30,946 nt of DNA. Source: a virus. The translations under genes and the position numbers were made by a program. The first letter of the stretch is position 1; each line of letters begins with the position of its first letter. The stretch covers positions 1-30,946 of the IMG/VR virus record IMGVR_UViG_3300010389_000080. One strand, 5' to 3'. The notes under the pieces are model-generated. The model searched no databases and was not told the DNA's origin. It saw nothing but the letters and a program-made list of their open reading frames with translations. This document shows positions 21,607 through 27,753 of this stretch, piece after piece.

Positions 21607-21818
21607 TCATCCGTCTTCATCAGTTGCAATTCAAGTGCTGCGATACGGTTGGTGGCTTGCTGTAGCAATGTTTGCTGCATAGACCAAGCCCTGTATAACT
21701 GAGCGGCGATAGGTCCGGCGTTTGGAGTCTTCTCTAGGCGTCGGGCCTCTTTTTCAACTTGAAAGGCGTTGGTGGGCTCTGGTTTAACCAGCATCCAATC
21801 CCATGCTTCGGTGTCCAT
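21591..21818 (-). CDS. small helical protein encoded against the early block
   Basis: This 75-residue protein begins MDTEAWDWMLVKPEPTNAFQ and continues with the helix EKEARRLEKTPN and the C-terminal helix LQQATNRIAALELQLM. The composition and helix pattern look coding. Similar short proteins with a 'P-x-P-x-N-A-F-x-x-E-x-E-x-R' start seem familiar from cyanobacteria and their phages, but this is recollection only. It converges on the preceding HTH gene with a 16-base overlap. Confidence 0.6.
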   Translation of the reverse strand: MDTEAWDWMLVKPEPTNAFQVEKEARRLEKTPNAGPIAAQLYRAWSMQQTLLQQATNRIAALELQLMKTDDQAGT

Positions 21819-21869
21819 TGGTGTGAAGCGGTATCACGTTCACGGTAGGCAAGGCGTCAAGATCACGAA

Positions 21870-21900
21870 TTACAACAACCCCTTTTTAGGGGTTTACTCC
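21870..21900 (+). promoter_or_regulatory. promoter-like element, variant GGGGTTTACTCC (copy 3)
   Basis: TTTAGGGGTTTACTCC at 21885-21900 differs from the other plus-strand copies at one base. The -10 would be TTTACT (21893-21898) with a weak -35 TTACAA (21870-21875) at 17-base spacing. CCCC upstream of the A/T run can also pair with GGGG, giving a small inverted repeat (AACCCC/GGGGTT). Confidence 0.55.
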
Positions 21901-21928
21901 GTCCAGATAGCCGCTACCATTCACCCAA

Positions 21929-21942
21929 CCGGAGCGATCCGG
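21929..21942 (+). promoter_or_regulatory. 5' leader hairpin (CCGGA-GCGA-TCCGG)
   Basis: A perfect 5-bp stem closed by a GCGA (GNRA-type) tetraloop lies between the third promoter-like element and the ATG at 21967. It resembles in size the leader hairpin at 20016-20029. The role is unknown. Confidence 0.42.
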
Positions 21943-21966
21943 CCAACCGACAACCCACACCACGCC

Positions 21967-22101
21967 ATGAAAAATCGCATCTGCGGGATCCTGCAATTCC
22001 TGATCCCTTCTCTGCTATTCGCCGCCATCATTCACGACGGCCTCACTCTTAAAACCGCTCATCACAGCGGCACACAAACTCAACACATCAGCCACAAATG
22101 A
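21967..22101 (+). CDS. 44-residue single-pass membrane protein
   Basis: This is a short frame from ATG 21967 (MKNRICGILQFLIPSLLFAA). Residues 7-23 form a plausible transmembrane helix, followed by a polar C-terminus ending HHSGTQTQHISHK. The frame is open much further upstream but that part crosses the promoter element. Its stop overlaps the next start by 4 bases. Small membrane proteins in early regions may act in superinfection exclusion; nothing here proves that. Confidence 0.55.
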   Translation: MKNRICGILQFLIPSLLFAAIIHDGLTLKTAHHSGTQTQHISHK

Positions 22102-22397
22102 GCCTCGTTGCATTAACTGCCCAATGCTCTGGCATGGTCGCGCCTGTCATCCCAACAGGCCAAAAGACCTACAAAATGTCGCCAAATTCTCGTGGCGTCA
22201 GGGCTGAACGTGATCTGTGGCGCTTCAACGTAGGAATGCCTTGTTACGTCCGTGGCTGGCCTCAACATGAAGCCACAATCACCGGCAAGGTAGAAGGCTG
22301 CTCTTGGCCTACCTACTTAGTCCAGAATTTCGCCACCGGTGCCACCTATCAGATTTCCCAGCTTTACTTGTCCAAACGTCCTATCGAATCACGATGA
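22098..22397 (+). CDS. hypothetical protein, SH3-like
   Basis: This is a 99-residue protein starting MSLVALTAQCSGMVAPVIPT; an internal ATG is also possible. The C-terminal half (GMPCYVRGWPQHEATITGKV, PTYLVQNFATGATYQISQLY) looks like a small SH3-type barrel. The function is unknown. It overlaps both neighbours by 4 bases. Confidence 0.6.
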   Translation: MSLVALTAQCSGMVAPVIPTGQKTYKMSPNSRGVRAERDLWRFNVGMPCYVRGWPQHEATITGKVEGCSWPTYLVQNFATGATYQISQLYLSKRPIESR

Positions 22398-22600
22398 CTG
22401 AATTGCAACCACAGCCGCGCCGTTTTTACTTCACCATTCCATCTATCAATGTTTACGACTGGGTAGTAGCTTGTGGCCTTACAGAAGCTAAACAGCTAGC
22501 GTTTGAAACATGGGGGCCGGTTTACAACGATCTTCGTTGGATCACCCCAGACAAACACAGCGAAGTAAAGCTCCCCAGCCTCAATGGCACGAGTAAATAA
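22394..22600 (+). CDS. hypothetical small protein
   Basis: This is a 68-residue protein from ATG at 22394 (MTELQPQPRRFYFTIPSINV). It contains YDWVVACGLTEAKQLAFETW and ends LPSLNGTSK. No family is recognised. It overlaps the upstream stop by 4 bases and the downstream start by 17 bases. Confidence 0.58.
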   Translation: MTELQPQPRRFYFTIPSINVYDWVVACGLTEAKQLAFETWGPVYNDLRWITPDKHSEVKLPSLNGTSK

Positions 22601-22916
22601 CACCAAGCTCACGCCTGCTGATGTGGTTTACATCCTTCAATCAACTGACAACAACAGCACCCTTGCTGCTCAGTTCAAGGTCACACGGCAGGCGATTTCT
22701 CTTATTCGCAATGGCAAAGCTTGGACTGAAGTTGCACCCGAAATCCCGCGCGTTCCAATACGCATCACTGACACCGTGCGCAAAGACTATTTGGCAAAAG
22801 CCAAGCACTGTTCAAGGTGTGCTGAATTTCAGCATGGTGAATGTTCTTACGGCTTCCCAGAGGCCATAGATGAACCCTCCTTCGCCGCCATCTGCGATCT
22901 CTACCGCGGAAATTGA
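22584..22916 (+). CDS. HTH plus cysteine-cluster protein
   Basis: This is a 110-residue protein. An N-terminal HTH (residues 8-48: LTPADVVYILQSTDNNSTLA, FKVTRQAISLIRNGKAW) resembles that of the 21256-21606 product. The C-terminal zinc-binding-like module is CSRC-x6-C-x5-PEA-x9-C-x-LY. The same module appears in the product of 23737-24123. It is likely a DNA-binding regulator. Confidence 0.68.
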   Translation: MARVNNTKLTPADVVYILQSTDNNSTLAAQFKVTRQAISLIRNGKAWTEVAPEIPRVPIRITDTVRKDYLAKAKHCSRCAEFQHGECSYGFPEAIDEPSFAAICDLYRGN

Positions 22917-23073
22917 ACGCATCCTTAAAGAATGCCTAGCGGAATACTGGGCGCCACGGTTCAACAATCACACGATTGACGACTGTGCCCGTATGTACGC
23001 TGCGCTTCAGCCTTTCATCCGCTATCAAACGGCAAATTGCCCGATAGCTAATGCCACCGATCAAAGCAACTAA
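22870..23073 (+). CDS. hypothetical small protein
   Basis: This 67-residue protein begins MNPPSPPSAISTAEIERILK and continues ECLAEYWAPRFNNHTIDDCA. It is mostly helical. It overlaps the end of the preceding gene by 47 bases, and the next gene starts within it. The function is unknown. Confidence 0.52.
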   Translation: MNPPSPPSAISTAEIERILKECLAEYWAPRFNNHTIDDCARMYAALQPFIRYQTANCPIANATDQSN

Positions 23074-23248
23074 ACCCTTCTACGACAGCCCAAAACATCA
23101 TTGTTACGGCGCTGACTGGGTTGGTTACGGTGTCATGTCTGCCTTTCAGCCTTGGTGCTGGGATGGCACCTCAGTTTGGTACGGGCCGCTTTGCGATACC
23201 CGTTCTGAAGCCCTTGCAATCGCTAAAAACTATGCTGACCGCCACTGA
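23051..23248 (+). CDS. hypothetical small protein rich in aromatic residues
   Basis: This 65-residue protein (MPPIKATKPFYDSPKHHCYG) has many Trp and Tyr residues (ADWVGYGVMSAFQPWCWDGT). It ends with a helix (TRSEALAIAKNYADRH) of a type often seen in small phage domains. It overlaps both neighbours. The function is unknown. Confidence 0.58.
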   Translation: MPPIKATKPFYDSPKHHCYGADWVGYGVMSAFQPWCWDGTSVWYGPLCDTRSEALAIAKNYADRH

Positions 23249-23498
23249 ACTGGATCAACGCCGCGCCGATTTCATGGACGTGGTTTACGAACGTGCAGGC
23301 CGCACTGACGGCACTTACACCGGCCTTTGGGATGAGTTTTCACACGAAGTCGCAAGCAACCTGCGTGACCTTGATTACAGCGTTCTGCGTTCTGATCTCA
23401 TCCGTGCTGTTGGTTGTACTGACAGCGAGCTGGGTTATAGGTACGCTGATGCTGCTATCACCCTTCTGATTGCACAACTGATGCCACCCAAGGATTGA
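23232..23498 (+). CDS. hypothetical helical protein
   Basis: This is an 88-residue protein from ATG 23232 (MLTATELDQRRADFMDVVYE). It is predicted mostly helical, with LWDEFSHEVASNLRDLDYSV and ADAAITLLIAQLM. No family is recognised. It overlaps the preceding gene by 17 bases. Confidence 0.6.
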   Translation: MLTATELDQRRADFMDVVYERAGRTDGTYTGLWDEFSHEVASNLRDLDYSVLRSDLIRAVGCTDSELGYRYADAAITLLIAQLMPPKD

Positions 23499-23501
23499 AC
23501 C

Positions 23502-23735
23502 ATGGCTATCAAAGTTCCTTTTTTGAACTGGTTTGAAAACTGGTGTTTTAGGGTCTTAGCCAAAAGTCCACGGGTGGGTACGCTTCAGGTGCGTTATCGC
23601 CATACACCAATCACCTACATCATCCGTGATCTAAACGACCCTTTCCGGGAAGGCCAAGCACCGGATGAAATGCCGCCAGATCATTTTGAACTAGAGCGCA
23701 TCTTCCACATGCCTTCCTTTGGCGAAGACGAATGA
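23502..23735 (+). CDS. hypothetical small protein
   Basis: This 77-residue protein (MAIKVPFLNWFENWCFRVLA) has an amphipathic aromatic N-terminus. The rest is polar (YIIRDLNDPFREGQAPDEMP). It starts three bases after the preceding stop and ends one base before the next ATG. The function is unknown. Confidence 0.58.
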   Translation: MAIKVPFLNWFENWCFRVLAKSPRVGTLQVRYRHTPITYIIRDLNDPFREGQAPDEMPPDHFELERIFHMPSFGEDE

Positions 23736-23736
23736 A

Positions 23737-24123
23737 ATGATCAATTTATTCAACGGCAGAGTTGTTTTAGAACGGCGAACGCTCGTTGAAAATTGGCGTG
23801 CCAAAGTCAAACTGCCCAAACAAGGCGGTGCCACGGTTGTTATTGATCTTCAAACGACACACCTTAAAACCGCCTTTGTTCGGGCTCACAATATCTACCA
23901 AAGCATTAAAAAAGGCCAAACTTATCAGGATCTTGACCCAGAGCCGCGCGGCCACTTGACGTGCTGGGATTGCAGGCACTGGAGTGTGTTACGCGTCAAC
24001 AACGGAGGTAACGGCTGCGAATTTGAGTTCCCCGAAGCCAAGCAAAGCGCCTACGGTAAGTTCGCAGATCAATGCCACCTGTATAACGATGGAACCGACC
24101 GTATTGAGCAAGACGGAATTTGA
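23737..24123 (+). CDS. cysteine-cluster protein, paralogous tail module
   Basis: This is a 128-residue protein from ATG 23737. The N-terminal region is beta-rich (VVLERRTLVENWRAKVKLPK) with a helix FVRAHNIYQSIKKG. The C-terminal module is CWDC-x13-C-x4-PEA-x13-C-x-LY. This is the same cysteine and PEA pattern as in the protein at 22584-22916 and probably binds zinc. The function is unknown. Confidence 0.65.
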   Translation: MINLFNGRVVLERRTLVENWRAKVKLPKQGGATVVIDLQTTHLKTAFVRAHNIYQSIKKGQTYQDLDPEPRGHLTCWDCRHWSVLRVNNGGNGCEFEFPEAKQSAYGKFADQCHLYNDGTDRIEQDGI

Positions 24124-24262
24124 AGGCGGAAGTTATATCGAAGTTTTAGAACCGGCGGGGGGCGGTGAAATGTATTACCGCACTTGTTACAAAGGAATGT
24201 GCCGCTACAGCTCGGATCTTTGGCAAGCTGAAATTTACCTTCACCAAATGACTGCAGGTTAA
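24089..24262 (+). CDS. hypothetical small protein
   Basis: This is a 57-residue protein from ATG 24089 (MEPTVLSKTEFEGGSYIEVL). It looks like a compact beta domain (GGEMYYRTCYKGMCRYSSDL). It is the last gene of the rightward block and converges on the HNH gene with a 4-base overlap. The function is unknown. Confidence 0.52.
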   Translation: MEPTVLSKTEFEGGSYIEVLEPAGGGEMYYRTCYKGMCRYSSDLWQAEIYLHQMTAG

Positions 24263-24570
24263 TCCTGACTGATCCAGTCCAAAATCCTTGCCTCTCCAAT
24301 CTCTGACCAAAAAGGCAAACTCCTGTACCAAACACGCCAATCCTTATGCCCCTTTGACATATTGCAGCCAAAACAACACGCCACAAGATTATTCATGTTG
24401 CTTGTGCCGCCTTTGATTTTTGGAATCACATGATCCAACGTTGGCGATCTACCCAACGGCTCAAAGCAATATGCGCAGTGATAATTAAAGTGCAAGAGTA
24501 TCTGATCCCTGAAACGCCGTTTGGCGTCGCGTTTTCTAACAAGCTCGGTGCCATCAATGTGATCAACCAC
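24259..24570 (-). CDS. HNH endonuclease
   Basis: This is a 103-residue protein from a GTG start at 24570. The HNH core is clear: CAYCFEPLG, then TLDHVIPKIKGGTSNMNNLV and ACCFGCNMSKGHKDW. CxxC pairs bind structural zinc, and the Asp-His of LDHV and the Asn of NMNN form the active site. It could be a homing endonuclease or, as in HK97-like phages, a packaging cofactor; here it is not next to terminase. No Shine-Dalgarno sequence is seen. Confidence 0.85.
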   Translation of the reverse strand: MVDHIDGTELVRKRDAKRRFRDQILLHFNYHCAYCFEPLGRSPTLDHVIPKIKGGTSNMNNLVACCFGCNMSKGHKDWRVWYRSLPFWSEIGEARILDWISQD

Positions 24571-24614
24571 AAGGCCGCCACTGACTTGCTTAAACGGTAG
24601 CGAAGACCACCAAC

Positions 24615-24785
24615 ATGAACTATTACATCAAACTGCCAGACAGAACACGCGTCGGACCATTCAAAACAATTGGCGCCGTTCAACTATGGGCACATCAACG
24701 CGGATACGACGAATTCTCTGTTCACTTCCTGCAAAACCCCGATTTGCCAAACGAAATGCGGCATGAGCAAGGCCCAGACCACTAA
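24615..24785 (+). CDS. 56-residue hypothetical protein
   Basis: The frame starts MNYYIKLPDRTRVGPFKTIG and ends HEQGPDH. The sequence (GAVQLWAHQRGYDEFSVHFL) looks coding and compact. It lies on the plus strand between two minus-strand genes. The function is unknown. Confidence 0.5.
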   Translation: MNYYIKLPDRTRVGPFKTIGAVQLWAHQRGYDEFSVHFLQNPDLPNEMRHEQGPDH

Positions 24786-24790
24786 ACAAT

Positions 24791-24822
24791 AAAAAACCGC
24801 CCAAGCTCACCAACTGGACGGT
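24791..24822 (-). terminator. rho-independent terminator after dCTP deaminase gene
   Basis: On the minus strand ACCGTCCAG pairs with CTTGGGCGGT (one G-T pair inside, one at the loop end) and is followed by a run of T's. It closes the leftward transcript from the late/lysis region after the dCTP deaminase gene. Confidence 0.75.
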
Positions 24823-24849
24823 CGGGATCCTTGTCTCTCCTGCCTGAGC

Positions 24850-25464
24850 TTAGCTAAGCGGCTTAGCCGGAATGTTAAAAGTTTCCCAAGATGGCATTAC
24901 GGTTTCATGTTTGTTGTAGTGACCAACCTCGGCATAAGACCGCTCAGGGTCATCACTCAAAGGCATGAAGACCATTTGGCCGATCAGCAGTCCGGGCCAG
25001 ATGCCAACTCGATGCTTCTGACGGACGTTTTTCAATTCAAGTGTCAGCCTGCTGCCATGCCATCCGGGATCACAAAATCCAGCAAGCATGTGCTGAATGC
25101 CGGAGCGTGCGCGGCTTGATTTGAGTACAAACTGAGATGCAATAGCCGGACTGTCAGGCAGGTTAAAGATTTCCTCAGTTTCGGCAAGGATAAATTCACC
25201 CGGCGCCAGCCAATAAGGATCTTCCTTGGTATGGGTCTTAATGCTGTGCCGAATTAGCTCAGGCGTTTCAGCAACTTCAATCATGATGTTGTCGCCTAGT
25301 GCCACGTCATAACTGGCAGGATTTAGGCGATCAGGATTAAAGGGATGAATCAGAGCGTGAGACTGGCACAAAGCACGGATCTCAGAATCAGGCAGCAGCA
25401 CGGGGTTGACGGTATTATTGGGGTGCTCCAGCGGGTTGCCGCCCCTAGAGCGTGACCAACTCAC
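24850..25464 (-). CDS. dcd: dCTP deaminase / dUTPase-fold enzyme
   Basis: This is a protein of up to 204 residues from a GTG at 25464. A second GTG at 25401 would start at LLPDSEIRAL, the usual family N-terminus, and give 183 residues. Conserved blocks are RLNPASYDVALGD, the active-site segment KSSRARSGIQ, AGFCDPGWHGSRLTLELKN with the catalytic Glu in LEL, and GLLIGQMVF. The enzyme deaminates dCTP to dUTP, feeding dTTP supply, on the trimeric dUTPase fold. In phage it supports nucleotide pools during replication. A terminator follows. Assignment to dCTP deaminase rather than dUTPase is favoured by the SSRARSG and LEL motifs. Confidence 0.85.
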   Translation of the reverse strand: MSWSRSRGGNPLEHPNNTVNPVLLPDSEIRALCQSHALIHPFNPDRLNPASYDVALGDNIMIEVAETPELIRHSIKTHTKEDPYWLAPGEFILAETEEIFNLPDSPAIASQFVLKSSRARSGIQHMLAGFCDPGWHGSRLTLELKNVRQKHRVGIWPGLLIGQMVFMPLSDDPERSYAEVGHYNKHETVMPSWETFNIPAKPLS

Positions 25465-25476
25465 CCAACTGAGCTG

Positions 25477-25887
25477 ATGGAAGGCATTGTAGAGCTTTGG
25501 AAGCCCGTTGTCGGCTACGAAGGCTTGTATGAAGTTTCAGATCAAGGTCGTGTAAGAAGCCTTCCCGGCGAAAGGTGGAATGGTCAAGCGATGCATAAAT
25601 TTAAGGGCAGAATCCTAAAGCTGCATACTGGCGCAAACATCTACTACCACGTTGTGCTTTCAAAAAATGGAAAAGTAAAAACTTGCAAAGTGCATCAGCT
25701 TGTCGCAGATGCTTTTCTCCCTTCTTGTCCGGGTATTCAAGGCAAAACTCGAGGTTTGTATCATATTGATCACATAAACAATAGTCCAATCGACAATCGT
25801 GCGGTCAATCTTCAATGGTTAACGGGCAGAGAGAATGTATACGTTAAACCTAATAGAAACAGGGATAAGTATGGGCGTTTTCAGTAA
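25477..25887 (+). CDS. NUMOD4-HNH homing endonuclease
   Basis: This is a 136-residue protein. The NUMOD4 DNA-binding motif is ELWKPVVGYEGLYEVSDQGR with VRSL at residues 6-29. The HNH nuclease follows, with KVHQLVADAFLP and HIDHINNSPIDNRAVNLQWL (about 75-120). It is a free-standing selfish gene of the type common in phages. It lies on the opposite strand between the endolysin and dcd genes and overlaps the end of the endolysin gene by 7 bases. Sampled stretches are AT-richer than neighbours, fitting recent insertion. Confidence 0.88.
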   Translation: MEGIVELWKPVVGYEGLYEVSDQGRVRSLPGERWNGQAMHKFKGRILKLHTGANIYYHVVLSKNGKVKTCKVHQLVADAFLPSCPGIQGKTRGLYHIDHINNSPIDNRAVNLQWLTGRENVYVKPNRNRDKYGRFQ

Positions 25888-26927
25888 ACCCACTGTATTT
25901 TCGGTCTGCCAGGTCTAATTCCGCAATGAACAAAACCTTTTGGTGCGCCCAAGCCCAAGCTGTAAGGCCAGTGGACTTTGCACCACTCCTGCAGATCGTA
26001 AATGTTGACACCTTCAAGGTAAAAATCAACGGCGCCGGTATCAGGTGCGTCGTAAAGATGCTCGCTGCGTGATGCACCACCAACAGCAGCATTTACTTTG
26101 GGTGGCCTATAGCCGCTGGTAATAATGATTGGCTTGCCACCAAACGCAGCACGCGCACGTTCAAGGAAATTGCAAAGCACAACTGCCGTATCGCACTGAT
26201 GCTGTTTATCAAACCTTCTGGCTTCCTGATTTAACGCAAGCTCGCCATATTTAATGTGTGGCGTAACGCGAAAATCAAACGGTTTATCGGGCGTCAGTTT
26301 TACGTCATTGGTGATTGGCTTAACGCCATGGCAAAACAACTCAACCTCAGCGCGACGACGACGCACTAAACCCTCGAGGATCTTGCCATCGCCTTTGTTC
26401 CACCTCGGCAGCTCTTCCATCGCCACCTTGACCGGATCTTCGCCATTATTTAGCCGCTTACGTAACGTGCTTTCCTGCAGCGCACCAATTCCAACATTGA
26501 ACGTAAAGCTGATCAACGCGCACCGCTGATTATTTGTTAGATCAACTTTGATCCACGTATCAACAGCACGGGCAAAACGCTCAATGTCAGACAGCAGCAA
26601 CGCTTCTGCATCTGCTTGCGTGATCTTCAATCCAGCTTTGACGTTCGGGCCGGTATGGCCATAGCCGATTGTCCACACACCAGCAGGACACAAATAAGCC
26701 TCAAGCCTCAGGCCTTCAAACTTTTTGATCAACTCAACAGCTGGTTGCAGATCATCTTCTTGTTTGCCCGATTGGCTCCACGTCTTAAACCAACCCTGAT
26801 TACGACCAAGGATGTGCGGATTCGCTTTGTTGATCGCAGCCTCAAGCTCAGATATCGCCGCCATCTGATGCGGTAATGCCTTGTAATACCGAAACAGGTC
26901 AATCAGACGGATCTTGTTTTGCGTCAT
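25881..26927 (-). CDS. bifunctional endolysin: GH24 lysozyme plus M15-type peptidase
   Basis: This 348-residue protein has three parts. Residues 1-60 (IRLIDLFRYYKALPHQMAAI, WFKTWSQSGK) form a helical region, possibly for targeting. Residues 61-200 are a GH24 lysozyme with the catalytic pattern E71-x8-C80-x5-T86 inside KFEGLRLEAYLCPAGVWTIG; this E-C-T form is known for some phage lysozymes. Residues 210-348 are a peptidase M15-like domain with TSGYRPPKVNAAVGGASRSE, H290, D301 and H334 (GFVHCG) as likely zinc ligands. It would cut both glycan and peptide bonds of peptidoglycan. No signal peptide is seen, so release depends on the holin genes upstream. Confidence 0.88.
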   Translation of the reverse strand: MTQNKIRLIDLFRYYKALPHQMAAISELEAAINKANPHILGRNQGWFKTWSQSGKQEDDLQPAVELIKKFEGLRLEAYLCPAGVWTIGYGHTGPNVKAGLKITQADAEALLLSDIERFARAVDTWIKVDLTNNQRCALISFTFNVGIGALQESTLRKRLNNGEDPVKVAMEELPRWNKGDGKILEGLVRRRRAEVELFCHGVKPITNDVKLTPDKPFDFRVTPHIKYGELALNQEARRFDKQHQCDTAVVLCNFLERARAAFGGKPIIITSGYRPPKVNAAVGGASRSEHLYDAPDTGAVDFYLEGVNIYDLQEWCKVHWPYSLGLGAPKGFVHCGIRPGRPKIQWVY

Positions 26928-27165
26928 CGCTCCAAGGTGCGTGAATACTCATGGCGCCACCAAGCAAGCGGCTATCACCAGTCTGCAGCGCAGAATCAAT
27001 ATCGTGATGCACAATGACTGGCGGCTCTGTTGTGGGCGGCTGTGTGGCGTGCCACTCCTTTTCGGCTTGGTCAAGCTTGGCCGGCAATGTCAGCTCAAAC
27101 CACCACTGTTTAATGGCCTGTTCTAGACGACGTTGCCAGCCAGCCTTGCCAAACGCAATCAGAGC
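26899..27165 (-). CDS. frameshift extension of the holin-like gene (lysis cassette)
   Basis: This is an 88-codon frame with no ATG or GTG in its upstream coding part; a TTG at 27087 is the first conventional start. The sequence looks coding right up to the slippery site (ALIAFGKAGWQRRLEQAIKQ, WWFELTLPAKLDQAEKEW). The preceding 46-codon gene ends in GGA AAA AAG CTC TGA, and a -1 shift on A AAA AAG would enter this frame exactly, giving a fused protein of about 133 residues. The end overlaps the endolysin start by 29 bases. It could act as a lysis regulator. A missing A in the sequence would look the same. Confidence 0.65.
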   Translation of the reverse strand, partial: ALIAFGKAGWQRRLEQAIKQWWFELTLPAKLDQAEKEWHATQPPTTEPPVIVHHDIDSALQTGDSRLLGGAMSIHAPWSDDAKQDPSD

Positions 27166-27299
27166 TTTTTTCCCTTAATAGCCTTCAAGGCATGAAACAC
27201 AAGCTGAATGATGCTGTTGTCCTTCAGGGGGGACAGAGCGATCAACTCAGAAGCTGCAGCAACAACAATCCAAAAAGCAGGATGCTGAATGAAGTCCAT
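27159..27299 (-). CDS. 46-residue holin-like membrane protein with slippery 3' end
   Basis: This short frame from ATG 27299 (MDFIQHPAFWIVVAAASELI) has one or two hydrophobic segments (residues 7-23 and 30-38) and a basic end (KAIKGKKL). Very similar small membrane proteins sit next to endolysins in other phages; the holin role is inferred. The final codons hold the heptamer A AAA AAG, see the extension frame. Confidence 0.62.
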   Translation of the reverse strand: MDFIQHPAFWIVVAAASELIALSPLKDNSIIQLVFHALKAIKGKKL

Positions 27300-27329
27300 G
27301 ATTGGTCAGCGGTTATTTGCAGTCTACGC

Positions 27330-27584
27330 TCATTGCTTGTAACGGCCAATGGTCATTTCCAAATTTCTAACCCGAGTTTCAATATCCGATAACCGTTCCT
27401 TGCTGTCGTTTTTAAGTTCTTGAATATCAGCCGCCACCGTATTGACCGACTGATCCAGCTTGGCGACCTGCATAAAAAGACCAGCTAAGCCGACCACCGC
27501 AGCGGTCAACAGAGCCGGAATCATTTGGTTGAACGGACTTTCAGGTGGCTTAGCTGTAATTAGCGCCTCTTCGTGGTGCTCCAT
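27330..27584 (-). CDS. membrane-anchored coiled-coil protein, holin/antiholin candidate
   Basis: This is an 84-residue protein from ATG 27584. The N-terminal segment is cytosolic, a transmembrane helix lies at residues 20-38 (QMIPALLTAAVVGLAGLFMQ) and a C-terminal coiled coil follows (DQSVNTVAADIQELKNDSKE, IETRVRNLEMTIGRYK). The pattern suits a holin partner or spanin-like inner component. It is adjacent to the 46-residue membrane gene and the endolysin. Confidence 0.65.
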   Translation of the reverse strand: MEHHEEALITAKPPESPFNQMIPALLTAAVVGLAGLFMQVAKLDQSVNTVAADIQELKNDSKERLSDIETRVRNLEMTIGRYKQ

Positions 27585-27615
27585 TGCGAGGCATACAGCC
27601 GACCTTTTCCTAATG

Positions 27616-27753
27616 TTATCGCCCTTGGCCAACGTAAGGTTTTTTACCTCGGCGGCGAGGGCGGCTGTGCTGCCCGTAACCCTGGCTAGTAGTTTTGGGG
27701 CGACCAGCTTGGTGTTCCAGTCGCCCGGTGCCGGTTTTAGCTTTTACAGCCAT
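27616..27753 (-). CDS. 45-residue highly basic protein
   Basis: The start ATG shares a base with the stop of the preceding gene (TGATG). The protein begins MAVKAKTGTGRLEHQAGRPK and ends GKKPYVGQGR, rich in Lys, Arg, Gly and Gln. Similar short basic proteins are familiar to me from aquatic phages near tail and lysis genes, but no function is known to me. Coupling and composition support it as real. Confidence 0.6.
   Translation of the reverse strand: MAVKAKTGTGRLEHQAGRPKTTSQGYGQHSRPRRRGKKPYVGQGR

Noticed and set aside
24426-24683. minus-strand frame overlapping the HNH gene
   Set aside because: It overlaps the clear HNH motifs in another frame and shows no domain.
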